The notes below the pieces were generated by a model, which was not told where the DNA came from, did no database searches, and was given only the letters and a program-made list of their open reading frames with translations. This document shows, one piece after another, positions 9,102-19,621 of a stretch of 64,000 bases of DNA. The position numbers and the translations under genes are program-made. This stretch comes from Planctomycetota bacterium. Its GTDB lineage: Bacteria; Planctomycetota; Planctomycetia; Pirellulales; Pirellulaceae. The stretch covers positions 359,788-423,787 of the forward strand of contig JAPLNI010000058.1 in assembly GCA_026692865.1 (NCBI GenBank), given 5' to 3'. Each line of letters begins with the position of its first letter. Position 1 is the stretch's first letter.

Positions 9102-9159
9102 GTTAACTCAAATGGTTTTGATATAGAACTTTGTTCCCAGGAAATCAGGTATCTTCGTG

Positions 9160-9230
9160 CTCGTACTCAATGAAAAGGTACTCGTGCTCGTAATCATCGA
9201 GTACGAGTACCGCCTACGGCTGAGTACGAG
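9160..9230. repeat. Nested inverted repeat (GAGTACGAG type)
   Basis: Two stems are nested. Outer CTCGTACTCA (9160-9169) pairs with TGAGTACGAG (9221-9230). Inner GGTACTCGTGCTCG (9177-9190) pairs with CGAGTACGAGTACC (9198-9211), with one mismatch. It lies between fmdB-like and grpE and may be a repetitive extragenic palindrome; no T tract marks it as a terminator. Confidence 0.6.
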
Positions 9231-9297
9231 TTCGAGGAGTTAAATATCACGCAAATTCGAAGATCTCGCCCAGCCGATTTTAACTAGCCGATTCTAA

Positions 9298-9873
9298 CTA
9301 GCCATTTCCACTTGATACGATTACATGGCTCGGACGAATGACCCGGTCGTGCATCATGTAACCGACAGAAGCAACCAACGAAACGGTACCTGCGGGATAC
9401 TCAGTGCTTGGAGCCTGAGCGATTGCTTGATGAATGTTTGGATCAAAAGTCTTGCCAAGGGCTTCAATCGCTTTGCAATCGTACTTTTCAAGCACACCCT
9501 TGAGTTGCTGCTGAACCATTCGTACACCGGCAAGCAGTGATTCCGAGTCGCTTGTGGACTGAGCAGCTTCCGCAGCCCTGGATAAATTGTCGGACACTTC
9601 CAAAACATCACGTAAAAGTGGTAATGACCCGTACTTCAGAGTTTGCTCGGTATCGCGAAGAATGCGTTTGCGAAAGTTTTCCAGCTCTGCTTGGGCTTTT
9701 AACTCTCGATCCTTTAGCTCTGCAAGTTGTTGTTCCATAGCGGCCACTGTGTCCTCAGGTGAAGGGCTTCCGTCCATTGCGTCAGAAAAAACCGCATCGA
9801 CCGAATCGTTGAAAACATTCTCGCCATCTAACTCGTCTACGAGTTCTTCTTTACTTGTCTTGGATTCGCCCAT
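9298..9873 (-). CDS. grpE: GrpE nucleotide exchange factor
   Basis: The 191-residue product has an acidic N-terminus, a long coiled-coil helix (AAMEQQLAELKDRELKAQAE), and the GrpE beta-domain with the family ending (VGYMMHDRVIRPSHVIVSSG). GrpE releases ADP from DnaK and acts in the cytosol as a thermosensor. The ATG at 9873 is preferred because AAGAGGAA lies just upstream; a longer reading to 9921 would abut dnaJ. It is 47 bp downstream of dnaJ. No dnaK is in the window. Confidence 0.93.
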   Translation of the reverse strand: MGESKTSKEELVDELDGENVFNDSVDAVFSDAMDGSPSPEDTVAAMEQQLAELKDRELKAQAELENFRKRILRDTEQTLKYGSLPLLRDVLEVSDNLSRAAEAAQSTSDSESLLAGVRMVQQQLKGVLEKYDCKAIEALGKTFDPNIHQAIAQAPSTEYPAGTVSLVASVGYMMHDRVIRPSHVIVSSGNG

Positions 9874-9920
9874 GATTTCGTTCCTCTTAAACTGTGGATA
9901 AATACAACAAACTCGAATCA

Positions 9921-11084
9921 CTATTTATCCGATGCGGAGACGGCAGCATCTTCATCGGATTGGAAGTAGGACTTGAGCAAGTCCATGAACCCCTTACGTT
10001 CTGGCGTCACGTGATCATTGTCAAGCTCTGCAAGTTGACGTAGAAGTTCTTCTTGTTTTTTGTTGAGCTTCTTGGGGACGTCGATCACGGTTTGAATCAG
10101 CAAACTTCCTTGGCCGCGACCGTGTGGATCTGGCATTCCCATGTTCTTCATCTGGAATACCGATCCACTTTGCGTGCCCGGGGCAATTTGTAACGGCTTT
10201 TTACCGTCAAGCGTTGGCACTTCGATCGTGCTACCCAAGGCGGCTTGAGCAAAAGTGATCGGCCATTGCAAAATTAAATCAATCCCATCCCGTTTGAAAA
10301 TTGAATGCTGCTTCATATGGACGAAGCAGTACGCATCTCCAGTTGGACCACCGTCGGGACTGGGTTGTCCTTCGCCTGGCAACCTGACACGCATTCCATC
10401 ATCAACACCAGCCGGAATCGAAACTTCTAAACGAACTTCCTTAGGTTGAAGTCCTTGGCCGTCGCAATCGCCACATGGCTTGGAGATAACTCGACCCGCA
10501 CCGCGACAACTTGGGCAAGTTGTTTGAACTCGGAGTATCCCCGACGATTGAATGACTTGACCTCGACCATTGCAGCGACGGCATGTTTCTGGCTGTGAAC
10601 CAGCCGCTGCACCGGAGCCTTCGCATGTCTTGCATTCGACATGACGATTTAGCGAAACCGTTTTGCGAACCCCTTTTGCAGCTTCTTCTAAAGTCAACGT
10701 TACATCACAACGCAAATCGGCTCCCCGCCGTTGTCTACTGCGTCCACCGCCACCGCCGCGTTGTCCACCAAAAAAATCTTCGAACACGGTTCCGCCAAAC
10801 ATGTCACCGAAAGCTTCGAATATATCGCCAACGTCGCGGAATCCTCCGCCGTTTCCTTCTAAGCCGGCATGACCATACTGATCGTAACGAGCGCGTTTTT
10901 GGTCATCAGTGAGGACTTCGTATGCTTCAGCGGCTTCTTTGAATTTCGACGTTGCATCGTCATCACCAGGATGCGAATCGGGGTGATACTTCAAGGCTAA
11001 CTTGCGATAGGCTTTAGCAATATCCGATTGAGCGGCCGTCTTGGATACGCTGAGTACTTCGTAATAATCTCGCTTTGCCGCCAT
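9921..11084 (-). CDS. dnaJ: DnaJ chaperone (type I Hsp40)
   Basis: The 387-residue product has the complete type I order: a J domain with YHPDSHPG (HPD motif), a Gly/Phe region, four zinc-binding repeats ([32 protein letters not shown]), and the C-terminal substrate-binding domains. It delivers clients to DnaK and stimulates its ATPase. ATG at 11084 is chosen, with GAGG ten bases upstream; a TTG three codons earlier is possible. It lies between the second groEL and grpE, downstream of a terminator-like hairpin, so it may also have its own promoter. Confidence 0.95.
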   Translation of the reverse strand: MAAKRDYYEVLSVSKTAAQSDIAKAYRKLALKYHPDSHPGDDDATSKFKEAAEAYEVLTDDQKRARYDQYGHAGLEGNGGGFRDVGDIFEAFGDMFGGTVFEDFFGGQRGGGGGRSRQRRGADLRCDVTLTLEEAAKGVRKTVSLNRHVECKTCEGSGAAAGSQPETCRRCNGRGQVIQSSGILRVQTTCPSCRGAGRVISKPCGDCDGQGLQPKEVRLEVSIPAGVDDGMRVRLPGEGQPSPDGGPTGDAYCFVHMKQHSIFKRDGIDLILQWPITFAQAALGSTIEVPTLDGKKPLQIAPGTQSGSVFQMKNMGMPDPHGRGQGSLLIQTVIDVPKKLNKKQEELLRQLAELDNDHVTPERKGFMDLLKSYFQSDEDAAVSASDK

Positions 11085-11140
11085 GCCGAACAAACCTCTG
11101 TTGGACGAAGATCAAGTCTAAAATAATATCGATCTATACC

Positions 11141-11170
11141 AAAAAAGGTCACACAAAATTGCGTGACCTT
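11141..11170 (-). terminator. Intrinsic terminator after groEL
   Basis: On the minus strand AAGGTCAC (11163-11170) and GTGACCTT (11145-11152) form an 8-bp stem with a 10-nt loop, followed by a run of T. It lies 40 bases past the groEL stop and before dnaJ. Confidence 0.8.
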
Positions 11171-11210
11171 CTACGGATCTGACAGGCTGAGAGCCTATCC
11201 TGATTCGATG

Positions 11211-12830
11211 TTACGACACAACGCCTTCAACTTGACGCTTCTTCTTGTCGTCCTTGTCGTAGGTTGTGACCATCGCTTCGGTTGTTAGCAACAATCCAGC
11301 GATGCTCGCAGCATTCGCTAATGCCGTTCGCACGACCTTCACGGGATCGATGATACCAGACTTCAGCATGTCAACATAAACACCTTTGTTTGCATCGTAC
11401 CCCATAGTGAGCGGCTTTTGGCTAACTTCATCAGCAACCACGCTTCCGTCGATACCAGCATTGTCAGCAATTTGTCGCATTGGAGCTTGGAGAGCGTGCA
11501 AGATAATCTCAGCACCAATCTTTTCGGCACCCTTGAGACTATCAACAGCCTTTTGCACGACGTCTTGGCATCGCAAAAGAGCAACACCACCGCCAGGAAG
11601 AATACCTTCTTCAACAGCAGCACGCGTTGCGTGTAAAGCGTCTTCTACTCGAGCCTTCTTTTGCTTCATGTCGGCTTCGGTCTCTGCACCAACGCTGATG
11701 ACAGCAACACCGCCAGCGAGCTTGGCAAGTCGTTCTTGGAACTTTTCCTTGTCGTACTCGCTATCGGTTTGCTCGATCTGAGCGCGAATTTGAGCGACTC
11801 TTCGGTCGACCTCTTTGCGATCGCCAGACCCTTCAACGATGGTCGTGTTGTTCTTATCAACAGAGACCTTCTTCGCTCGTCCAAGATGCTCAAGAGAGAT
11901 TTTCTCAAGCGGCAAACCCAAGTCATCGCTGATGAAAGTTCCGCCAGTCAAGGTCGCGATGTCACCAAGCATCGCTTTACGACGATCACCAAATCCAGGA
12001 GCCTTCACAGCACAAACGTTAAGCGTTCCACGAAGCTTGTTGACAACCAACAATGTCAACGCTTCTGCATCGACATCTTCGGCGATGATCAACAATGGTT
12101 GGCCGCTGGCATTGGCCTTCTCAAGCACAGGTACCAAGTCGCGAATGTTGCTAACCTTCTTTTCGTAGATCAAGATCAACGCGTTTTCAAACTCACACGA
12201 CATAGTGGCCGGCTTGTTGATGAAGTATGGGGAAACAAATCCCTTATCGAATTGCATACCGTCAACGTATTCTACGTTCGTGTCGGTTGACTTGCCTTCT
12301 TCAACCGTGATGACTCCATCCTTACCAACTCGCTCTAAAGCTTCAGCAAGGAGTTCGCCAATCTTGGTGTCGTTGTTCGCACTGATTGCCCCAACTTGAG
12401 CAACTTCGCGACGATCACTGACAGGCTTCGCCATTTCTTGGAGCTTCGCGACTGCAGCGTCAACCGCCTTGTCGATTCCGCGACGAATGCCGGTTGGATT
12501 GCTCCCAGCGACAATATTCCGGAGACCTTCTTTGAAAATCGCTCGAGCCAAAACCGTGGCAGTTGTTGTTCCGTCACCAGCAAGATCGCTAGTCTTTTGA
12601 GCGACTTCGACCACAAGCTTTGCGCCCATGTTTTCGAATCGATCTTCCAACTCGATCTCTTTAGCTACCGTAACGCCGTCTTTGGTTACTGTCGGGCCGC
12701 CGAAGCTCTTGTCAATAATGACGTTGCGTCCCGTAGGTCCCATAGTCACAGCGACCGCATCGGCCAACTTTTCAACACCACGGAGCATTCGTGCCCGTGC
12801 GTGATCATCAAATAACAATTGCTTTGCCAC
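11211..12830 (-). CDS. groEL: GroEL chaperonin, second copy without Gly-Met tail
   Basis: The 539-residue product is a full-length 60-kDa chaperonin: [15 protein letters not shown] start, GDGTTTATV nucleotide loop, GGGVALLR near 407, and [15 protein letters not shown]. It ends [11 protein letters not shown], lacking the usual Gly-Gly-Met repeats that line the cavity. It starts with GTG behind an AAGGA box. It is the third gene of a groEL-groES-groEL run. In bacteria with several GroELs, tail-less copies often serve special clients; that is inference here. Confidence 0.95.
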   Translation of the reverse strand: MAKQLLFDDHARARMLRGVEKLADAVAVTMGPTGRNVIIDKSFGGPTVTKDGVTVAKEIELEDRFENMGAKLVVEVAQKTSDLAGDGTTTATVLARAIFKEGLRNIVAGSNPTGIRRGIDKAVDAAVAKLQEMAKPVSDRREVAQVGAISANNDTKIGELLAEALERVGKDGVITVEEGKSTDTNVEYVDGMQFDKGFVSPYFINKPATMSCEFENALILIYEKKVSNIRDLVPVLEKANASGQPLLIIAEDVDAEALTLLVVNKLRGTLNVCAVKAPGFGDRRKAMLGDIATLTGGTFISDDLGLPLEKISLEHLGRAKKVSVDKNNTTIVEGSGDRKEVDRRVAQIRAQIEQTDSEYDKEKFQERLAKLAGGVAVISVGAETEADMKQKKARVEDALHATRAAVEEGILPGGGVALLRCQDVVQKAVDSLKGAEKIGAEIILHALQAPMRQIADNAGIDGSVVADEVSQKPLTMGYDANKGVYVDMLKSGIIDPVKVVRTALANAASIAGLLLTTEAMVTTYDKDDKKKRQVEGVVS

Positions 12831-12921
12831 GCTCGATATTTCCTTAAATTGAATACGACTGTTGGGTTTTGTTTGGATTAGAGATTGTTAAACGAACAAC
12901 CATCGATCTATCTACAACGAA

Positions 12922-13221
12922 TTACGACGCGAGCTTAGCGAGAATGTCGCTCTCACGAAGAATCTTGTAATCAACACCTTCGACTTCGACTTCGCTTCCG
13001 CCGTACTTGCCGAAAATAACTTCATCGCCAACTGCAACACTCAAAGTGCCGCGTGCACCGCTATCGAGAAGCTTTCCTGGGCCAACAGCAACAACTTTGC
13101 CGCGTTGCGGCTTTTCGCGTGCCGAGTCTGGCAACACGATACCACCAGCGGTGGTTTCTTCTGCTTCAAGCGGTTTGACAACGACACGGTCATCGAGAGG
13201 ACGTAGATTCAACTTTGCCAT
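12922..13221 (-). CDS. groES: GroES co-chaperonin
   Basis: The 99-residue product has the Hsp10 fold signature: [17 protein letters not shown] at the start, a mobile loop with [18 protein letters not shown], and [15 protein letters not shown]. It caps the GroEL cylinder. It lies between the two groEL genes (137 bp after the first, 91 bp before the second). It is the only groES seen, so it may serve both. Confidence 0.97.
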   Translation of the reverse strand: MAKLNLRPLDDRVVVKPLEAEETTAGGIVLPDSAREKPQRGKVVAVGPGKLLDSGARGTLSVAVGDEVIFGKYGGSEVEVEGVDYKILRESDILAKLAS

Positions 13222-13358
13222 TTCTTATATTCCCTGAAATCAAAAACAAGACAAACTTTTATGATGAATGTGTCTGCAATATTTGCTTGTAGGCATCTCG
13301 CAGACAACCAATTTTTAACGAAACATACTAGCGGGCCGAGTGGGTACTCAAGCCAAAT

Positions 13359-15062
13359 TTACATCATGCCGCCCATACCACCCATGCCGCCGCCCATTCC
13401 TCCCATGCCACCCATTCCTCCCATGTCGCCCATTCCGCCTCCACCGCCGTGGTCGTGACCGCCATCGTGATCTTCTTCTTCGGATGGAATGTCGCAGATC
13501 AACGACTCAGTCGTCAAAAGTAGCGAAGCAACCGAAGCAGCGTTTCCTAGAGCAGTCTTCACAACCTTAGCCGGATCAATGATCCCAGCCTTGATCATGT
13601 CAACGTACTTGTCCGAGTTGGCGTCGTAGCCTTCGTTCTTTTCTTTAAGCTGCTTTACGCGATTCACAACAACCGCACCGTCCATACCAGCGTTGTTGGC
13701 AATCGCTCGAAGTGGGTAATCAAGAACGTTCAAGATGATCTTCGCTCCGAGAGCCTCATCGCCTTCAAGCTTGAGTTTCTTCAAAGCCGACTCGGTTCGT
13801 AGCAATGCAACTCCACCGCCAGGAACAATGCCTTCGGCGAGCGCCGCTTGCGTAGCAGCCTTCGCATCGTCCATCAGAGCCTTGCGTTCCTTCATTTCGG
13901 TTTCCGTAACGGCACCGACGTGGATCTGAGCTACGCCACCGGCGAGCTTAGCGAGTCGCTCTTGAAGCTTCTCACGATCATATTCACTATCGGTGTTTTC
14001 GATCTCACGACGAATTTGTTCAACGCGACCAGTGATGTCATCCTTCTTGCCTGCACCGCTGATAACAGTTGTTTCTTCGCTGGTGATGATCAGCTTCTTC
14101 GCTCGGCCTAGGTCAGAAATCTTGACGCTCTCAAGATCGATTCCCAAATCCTTGAAAATCGCCTTGCCCCCAGTGAGAACAGCAATGTCGCCAAGGATTG
14201 CCTTGCGTCGATCGCCGTATCCAGGAGCCTTAACAGCACACACGCTCAAGATGCCACGCATCTTATTGATAACAAGAGTCGCAAGTGCATCGCCATCGAT
14301 ATCTTCAGCGATGATCAAAAGAGGCTTCTTGGCCTTGCTAATAGCTTCGAGAAGAGGAATCAACTTCTTATTATTGCTGATCTTTTCTTCGTAAATCAAG
14401 ATGTGACAATCTTCCAACTCGACAGTCACTTCGTCTTGGTTAGTAACGAAGTGTGGCGACAGAAAGCCACGGTCAAACTGCATACCTTCAACGATATCCA
14501 CAGTTGTTTCACTACCGCGACCTTCATCGACCGTTATCACGCCGTCTTTACCGACTTTGATAAACGCCTCTGCAAGAACATCACCGATCGAAGGATCATT
14601 GTTACCAGCGATCGTTGCGACTTGCTTGATCTCTTTTTTGTCTTTTGCGTTTACTGGAGTTGCCATCTTGGTGATCTCGGCTTGAACAGCCTCAACCGCC
14701 TTAGCAATACCTCGCGAGAGAGCCATCGGGTCGGCACCAGCGGCTATCATCTTCAAGCCTTCGCGGAAAATGGCTTCAGCAAGAACGGTTGCTGTGGTTG
14801 TCCCATCACCAGCAACATCATTCGTCTTGCTAGCAGCTTCCTTCACCAATTGAGCGCCGAGATTTTCGAACGGGTCATCCAATTCGATTTCTTCAGCAAC
14901 GGTGACACCGTCCTTCGTGATCTTTGGGCTTCCCCAACCCTTGTCAAGAACCGCGTTACGACCGCGAGGACCAAGAGTGCTACGTACTGCTCGGGCGAGC
15001 TTGGAAACGCCTGCCAAGAGAGGCTGCCGCGCTTCATCATCAAAGACCATCTGCTTTGCCAC
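13359..15062 (-). CDS. groEL: GroEL chaperonin with Gly-Gly-Met tail
   Basis: The 567-residue chaperonin has [15 protein letters not shown], the apical and equatorial domains of GroEL, and a C-terminal tail of [13 protein letters not shown] followed by repeated GGMGGM units, the normal cavity-lining tail (His-rich at its start). Translation is taken from GTG at 15062 (V-A-K-Q) because AAGGA lies about nine bases upstream and the downstream groEL starts the same way. It heads the chaperone block; a 398-bp gap separates it from the adenine deaminase gene upstream. No CIRCE operator is present in that gap. Confidence 0.95.
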   Translation of the reverse strand: MAKQMVFDDEARQPLLAGVSKLARAVRSTLGPRGRNAVLDKGWGSPKITKDGVTVAEEIELDDPFENLGAQLVKEAASKTNDVAGDGTTTATVLAEAIFREGLKMIAAGADPMALSRGIAKAVEAVQAEITKMATPVNAKDKKEIKQVATIAGNNDPSIGDVLAEAFIKVGKDGVITVDEGRGSETTVDIVEGMQFDRGFLSPHFVTNQDEVTVELEDCHILIYEEKISNNKKLIPLLEAISKAKKPLLIIAEDIDGDALATLVINKMRGILSVCAVKAPGYGDRRKAILGDIAVLTGGKAIFKDLGIDLESVKISDLGRAKKLIITSEETTVISGAGKKDDITGRVEQIRREIENTDSEYDREKLQERLAKLAGGVAQIHVGAVTETEMKERKALMDDAKAATQAALAEGIVPGGGVALLRTESALKKLKLEGDEALGAKIILNVLDYPLRAIANNAGMDGAVVVNRVKQLKEKNEGYDANSDKYVDMIKAGIIDPAKVVKTALGNAASVASLLLTTESLICDIPSEEEDHDGGHDHGGGGGMGDMGGMGGMGGMGGGMGGMGGMM

Positions 15063-15137
15063 ATTCAAATCCTTATGCGAAAGACCGAATTACTAGGGTT
15101 CGTTCGAAAAATGCTTGTTTTGCTCCATAGCGACTTA

Positions 15138-15166
15138 CGATACCGAGAATATCCTCTCGGCTATCG
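15138..15166 (-). promoter_or_regulatory. Stem-loop in the groEL leader
   Basis: CGATA-CCGAGA pairs with TCTCGG-CTATCG around a short loop, with one bulge. It lies about 75 bases upstream of the groEL start, where an RNA thermometer or operator could be. The role is speculative. The rest of the 15063-15459 gap shows nothing recognisable. Confidence 0.3.
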
Positions 15167-15459
15167 AAACTCACGAAATGGCAGTCACCGGAACTGTGTC
15201 TGGCCCAAAGAGCAAAACCCGCGCCAATCAATTGCTGTTCGAGAATTCAAAGGGAATCACGTGCTTTTTCCTTTGGGGCTTTGTCCGCGTTGCCAATTTG
15301 GCTGGACCTTTTTTTATTCCCAGGGGACCTAGGGAAACGAACATCTGTTCAGTCTCACAAGAGCCAGAACCGACTATCGAACAGGAAGTCCGCAAATCCC
15401 CCGCCCCAATGCTTTTTGCAACAAGTACCAAGCAAATCCATGAGCCCCTCTTCTCGCCA

Positions 15460-17196
15460 CTACACCCAAAGTTCTACGAATTGCCCGCGGACAACGTCGA
15501 CGAGCCCTAAGTCTGTTAGCCTGAGCTCGGGAATCACCTCCAAGCCCAGGAAAGAAAGGGCCATAATCTGAGAAGGCAGCACACACCCCAAGGACTTGGC
15601 GACTAGATCGATTCTCACAAGCGATTCGCGAACCGCTTCCAGTGGCTGATCGGACAAAAGTCCAAAAATTGGTAGCGACAACTCAGCTAAGACTTGCCCC
15701 TTGTTAACCACGACCAAACCACCCCCGAGCGACTGCAATCGCTCGAACGCGAACAACATATCCGCATCGTTCATCCCGACCGCCAAGCAATTGTGATGGT
15801 CATGAGCGACCGAACAAGCAAACGCACCCTCACGTAAACCAAATCCACTTGCAAATCCCTTTGCAACTTTTCCGTGATGACCATGTCGTTCAACGCAGAT
15901 AAGCTTCGCGAGGTCTTTATTTGGATCGGCTACCGCAAGTCCTTCGACAACGGTCGGTACAACAATTCTTTCACGAGTCAGTATCTGATTCGGAATTGCT
16001 TCGATGACTCGAACGTTCCCGTTTCGAGCAGGAATCTCCAGGCTTGATAGCTTCAGATCAGGTAATCGTACCGAATGCCGAATCGATTCTGGAACATGGA
16101 GAGCTTTGGATGACACCAATTGTCGACTAACAAATTGTCCATCTTTGATAACATCAGTTGCTGTGAAACCTTCCAATCGATCGCAGATGACGAGATCAGC
16201 AAAGTAGCCCGCAGCAATTGCTCCCCGACGCTGAAGTCGGAAGTGACGAGCCGTATTCCAACTCGCGCAACGCACTGCATAAATAGGATCAGCCCCCAAT
16301 GCGATTGCCTTACGAACCACAAAGTCGACTCCCCCTTCGACGATCAAATCGTGCGGCAATCGATCATCGGTGACTAAGCCGATGCGATCGCCATGCCTAG
16401 GATTCATCAATGGCATTAACGCTTCCAGGTTACGCGTCGCGGATCCCTCGCGAATCATCAAAAAGCATCCAGATTGCAGCTTTTGTAACCCCTCGTCAAG
16501 AGTCGTACTTTCGTGATCTGATGAAATACCTGAACCGAGGTACGCTTGAAGTGCACGTCCCATCAAACCTGGTGCGTGCCCTTCGGCCGTATGGGGTTTG
16601 TCATGAGTCAGCATCGACTTCTGAAGCTCCTGCAAATCGCCATTAACAAATCCAGGAACATTCATCAGCTCACCAATAGCTACGACTCTTGGATGAGCGA
16701 GCAAGCAAGCAATATCGTCGACGGTGAGTATGGCTCCGCTAGTTTCCATCGGAGTCGCAGGCACAGAACTTGGCACAGCAAACCAAACGTTCATCTGCAA
16801 ATCTTCGCTCGCTTGAATCATCCATTCAATTGCAGCCACGCCAGCCACGTTTGCCACTTCATGAGGATCCGCCACGATCCCAGTAACGCCTCGACGTAGC
16901 ACTGCCGATTCATATTCCGCTGGAGTTACTAGCGACGATTCGATGTGCAAATGTCCATCAATCAACCCAGGCGTCAGAATTGCGCCTTTCAAATCGACAA
17001 CCGTTTCCGCGTCGGCGTCCGTAAAGTCGGTACCGACCCCAGCGATCAAGCTGCCTGCTATCAGAACACTCGCGGGCTCGAGATCGAGCGTAAAGACATT
17101 CGCAACACGCACGTCTTTTAGAAGAAGACTACCGCGTCTGCGTCCAATTGCGGCTTCCGCGGACCATTGCAAATCTTCAATTTTTGGATTTTTCAT
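15460..17196 (-). CDS. ade: Adenine deaminase
   Basis: The 578-residue protein is an amidohydrolase of the adenine deaminase family, converting adenine to hypoxanthine for purine salvage. Visible features are the N-terminal beta-sandwich, the metal motif GHLHIESS (81-88), ADPHEVANVAG, the SSDHEST segment, and the C-terminal adenine deaminase domain with HHGKVAKGFASGFGL and VAHDHHN. Length fits the family (550-600). It is on the same strand as groEL but far enough away to be separate; its upstream gap faces the phosphatase/cytochrome gene. Confidence 0.93.
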   Translation of the reverse strand: MKNPKIEDLQWSAEAAIGRRRGSLLLKDVRVANVFTLDLEPASVLIAGSLIAGVGTDFTDADAETVVDLKGAILTPGLIDGHLHIESSLVTPAEYESAVLRRGVTGIVADPHEVANVAGVAAIEWMIQASEDLQMNVWFAVPSSVPATPMETSGAILTVDDIACLLAHPRVVAIGELMNVPGFVNGDLQELQKSMLTHDKPHTAEGHAPGLMGRALQAYLGSGISSDHESTTLDEGLQKLQSGCFLMIREGSATRNLEALMPLMNPRHGDRIGLVTDDRLPHDLIVEGGVDFVVRKAIALGADPIYAVRCASWNTARHFRLQRRGAIAAGYFADLVICDRLEGFTATDVIKDGQFVSRQLVSSKALHVPESIRHSVRLPDLKLSSLEIPARNGNVRVIEAIPNQILTRERIVVPTVVEGLAVADPNKDLAKLICVERHGHHGKVAKGFASGFGLREGAFACSVAHDHHNCLAVGMNDADMLFAFERLQSLGGGLVVVNKGQVLAELSLPIFGLLSDQPLEAVRESLVRIDLVAKSLGCVLPSQIMALSFLGLEVIPELRLTDLGLVDVVRGQFVELWV

Positions 17197-17515
17197 AACT
17201 TGATAGTGTATCTAGAGTTCACAAAAAATTCGACACTTCTCATTCAACACTTCTCGCCGTTCGCAATCATCAACGAATTTGGATTGAAGCTTTTGAAACG
17301 CAACTGCTCAATTACTTGAAACTGAGTCGCTATCTAGTTTGTGTTCAAATCACGGCAGTAGCATGCCAGTAGATTGCTAGCCCCTCGGGCTCATTTCGTT
17401 TCACAAACAAGTGAATAAAGTTAAATGCAAACTCATTGACATAGGTGATCATCGATAAGTCGAGGTTGCTCGCGTTTTAATTCCCCGGTAATCACGAATT
17501 CGCTATAATCGCGTC

Positions 17516-18535
17516 ATGAATACTTACGCGAGTAAACTCTTTCTGATTGAATTTAGGGACTTCGCGATCCTCCGCTCCAAGAATCGCGTTGCGCATTGGA
17601 CGCTACCGCTTTTGGTCACATTGGTAGGGATGATTGGCTCGTATTCCAGCGGACAAGATCACGCGATCGTCGCTCCAAGTAAAACTATCCGACTGGAACA
17701 GCTGCCGAGGAGAGTTTCCTCGGCCCATATTCCCAATTTAGTGCAGGTTCACGCAGACGTTTATTCGGGCGGGCAACCTGACGGCGAAGCGGCTTTCAAA
17801 GAGCTTCGATCAATGGGCGTTCAAACGATCATCAGTGTCGATGGGGTTACTCCTGATGTTGAGGCGGCTGAATCAAATCAATTGCGTTACGTACACCTAC
17901 CACATGGATACGACGGAATATCCGACTCGAGGATGCTCGAGCTCGCAAAAGCTATCCGCGTTCTGCCCAAACCCATCTACATCCATTGTCACCACGGTAA
18001 ACATCGTAGTCCCACTGCCGCCAGCGCTGCTTGCTTGCTGGCGGGCCTGATCAACGAAAGTGATGCACACACTGTTTTGAAGATTGCAGGGACAGGCAAA
18101 AATTACGTAGGACTTTTTGCGACCATTGAGAGAACGAAATTCGATCCCAAAAGAGATTGGTCGAAAGTTAAAGTCGATTTTCAAGCGATCGCGTCGATCA
18201 CTCCGATGACTAGGTCCATGGTTTCAATCGAGCACTACTGGAGTCGAATACAAGCGGCTACACAATCCGATTTGTCGGTTAATGATTCGCGACAAAGCGA
18301 TAAAAAGCGATCGGGTACAGATCATGATTTTTTAATGCTCAAAGAACTTTATGTCGAGCTTACCCGAGATAGCAGAGCCATCAACGATATTGTATTTGCC
18401 AAGTATCTCACAGATGGAATCAACATCATCGGAAAGATCAATCTTCAAAACCCAGAAGCGCCCAAGGAGCTCGAGCAGAACTGCAAAGCATGTCACCAGG
18501 TTTATCGAGATGCTCTCGAAAGAAAGACTCGATAA
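17516..18535 (+). CDS. Exported dual-specificity-type phosphatase fused to a cytochrome c'-like domain
   Basis: The 339-residue protein has a membrane/signal segment at about 29-46 (LPLLVTLVGMIGSYSSGQ). A cysteine phosphatase domain follows: VYSGGQPDGEAAF near 82-94, a candidate general acid Asp133, and the CX5R loop HCHHGKHRS with C158 and R164. Residues ~230-335 are helical and end with CKACHQVY (C323, C326, H327), a c-type heme-binding motif placed at the C-terminal helix as in cytochrome c'. It should be extracytoplasmic. Substrate unknown. The 319-bp gap before it is the divergent promoter region with ade; a TATAAT lies at 17504-17509, only six bases before the ATG. Confidence 0.8.
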   Translation: MNTYASKLFLIEFRDFAILRSKNRVAHWTLPLLVTLVGMIGSYSSGQDHAIVAPSKTIRLEQLPRRVSSAHIPNLVQVHADVYSGGQPDGEAAFKELRSMGVQTIISVDGVTPDVEAAESNQLRYVHLPHGYDGISDSRMLELAKAIRVLPKPIYIHCHHGKHRSPTAASAACLLAGLINESDAHTVLKIAGTGKNYVGLFATIERTKFDPKRDWSKVKVDFQAIASITPMTRSMVSIEHYWSRIQAATQSDLSVNDSRQSDKKRSGTDHDFLMLKELYVELTRDSRAINDIVFAKYLTDGINIIGKINLQNPEAPKELEQNCKACHQVYRDALERKTR

Positions 18536-18680
18536 TGCGTAACGCAAATGCGGCTTAAAAGCTTTTTTGCTTGGAAGAGTCAGATGAAATGGATTCAATT
18601 TACAAAATTAGAAATGAGAATTTACTACGGAAGGCGAATGATTAAATTGTTTAGAGTGCTTTGTCCAGTTTTGATTTTGG

Positions 18681-18762
18681 CAGCTGAATTCGTAAGAATT
18701 CATATGTCCAATGCGATACCAGAGGAAGCCGTAGTTTTCAGATGTCTTACGACATCTGCTAC
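18681..18762 (+). repeat. Two-hairpin GTAG-type interspersed repeat, copy 1
   Basis: Left hairpin GAATTC-GTAA-GAATTC, 38 nt of non-conserved sequence, right hairpin AGATGTC-TTAC-GACATCT, then GCTAC at the end (the left end reads CAGCT where the other copies have GTAGCT-like ends). The same layout is at 28946-29028 and 36682-36764. This resembles REPIN/BIME elements moved by RAYT transposases. Confidence 0.75.
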
Positions 18763-18809
18763 GGGTACGATTAGCAGTTTTCATCTGGACGAAGCACAAG
18801 TCTGATTCA

Positions 18810-19430
18810 CTAGTCCAAGGATTGAAGTCCAAAGTTTCTTGCAGGTTGGTTCATCGCGTCTGCCGAGGCTCCTTCGCTTTTTCCTGACGAAGGATCATTC
18901 GCGGTGGGTTCTGATCTTACAGTCGTGGGATCACTATTCGTGTCAGCATTGTTCGCGTTTTGATTCTCTGGAACGACAAACAACTGCCCCATTTCTTCTG
19001 CAACGACCAAAACGCGATCCCCTTTTTTAATGACTCCAACACGCGCGACCGCATCGAGTAACGTACCCTCGATCTCAATGCGACCGGTTGGTAAGAAATC
19101 ATCGAATGCCGTCCCCCATTTCCCTACTGCCTTCCTTGCCTCCCAAGTAAACGGTTGAGCTTTCGCGGGCGCGATGATCATTCGCTTTCCAAGTGGCGTG
19201 CTAGCCCAGAATTTCGCAAAGACCCAAAGGCCGATTGGAATTGACGCCAATTCACCGATCAACATCCACAATCCAAACTGAGTATTGGCCCGAAAGGCGA
19301 AGATGTCTGCTGCGATCGCGCAAATCACGGCGAGCGCAAGAAGGATTCCTGCCGAGGGGACCACCAAGTCGACGAGAACCAATGCGAGAGCCATCGCAAG
19401 GAAGAAAAAGGCTGCAAGGAAAGGATCCAC
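18810..19430 (-). CDS. NfeD-like membrane protein with OB-fold domain
   Basis: The 206-residue protein has two or three membrane helices (AFFFLAMALALVLVDLVV, ILLALAVICAIAADIFAF, LWMLIGELASIPIGLWVF). A soluble OB-fold typical of NfeD follows: GKWGTAFDDFLPTGRIEIEG, then VIKKGDRVLVVAEEMGQLFV. The tail is Asn/Ser/Pro-rich. NfeD proteins usually partner SPFH/stomatin-like proteins in membrane microdomains; no stomatin gene is adjacent here. Confidence 0.8.
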   Translation of the reverse strand: MDPFLAAFFFLAMALALVLVDLVVPSAGILLALAVICAIAADIFAFRANTQFGLWMLIGELASIPIGLWVFAKFWASTPLGKRMIIAPAKAQPFTWEARKAVGKWGTAFDDFLPTGRIEIEGTLLDAVARVGVIKKGDRVLVVAEEMGQLFVVPENQNANNADTNSDPTTVRSEPTANDPSSGKSEGASADAMNQPARNFGLQSLD

Positions 19431-19621
19431 GTTTAGAGCAATTTTACGAGTAAATCAGTTAAAGAAGTTATTGCACAATAACCAGCTGGAAATCACCTTG
19501 TGTCGGATTATAACGACTTTACCATCTGAACAACGCCCCAGCCGCGATGTCATGAATCGTTGGTGCGTATTTTCGATCTGTGATTTGCTCAGTCATAAGG
19601 GCGGCGTAGAATCATTCGTTG

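Noticed and set aside
13369-13450. Short tandem repeat near 13.4 kb
   Set aside because: It is the coding sequence of the GroEL Gly-Gly-Met tail, not a separate repeat element.
14403-15332. Long open frame opposite groEL
   Set aside because: Mirror of the strongly conserved groEL coding strand; not an independent gene.
15338-15351. CGAACATCTGTTCA resembling a Gram-positive LexA/Cheo box
   Set aside because: Single half-conserved dyad far from any SOS gene, between ade and groEL; expected by chance.
17504-17509. TATAAT as promoter -10 for the phosphatase/cytochrome gene
   Set aside because: Only six bases before the ATG and without a good -35; would need a leaderless transcript.
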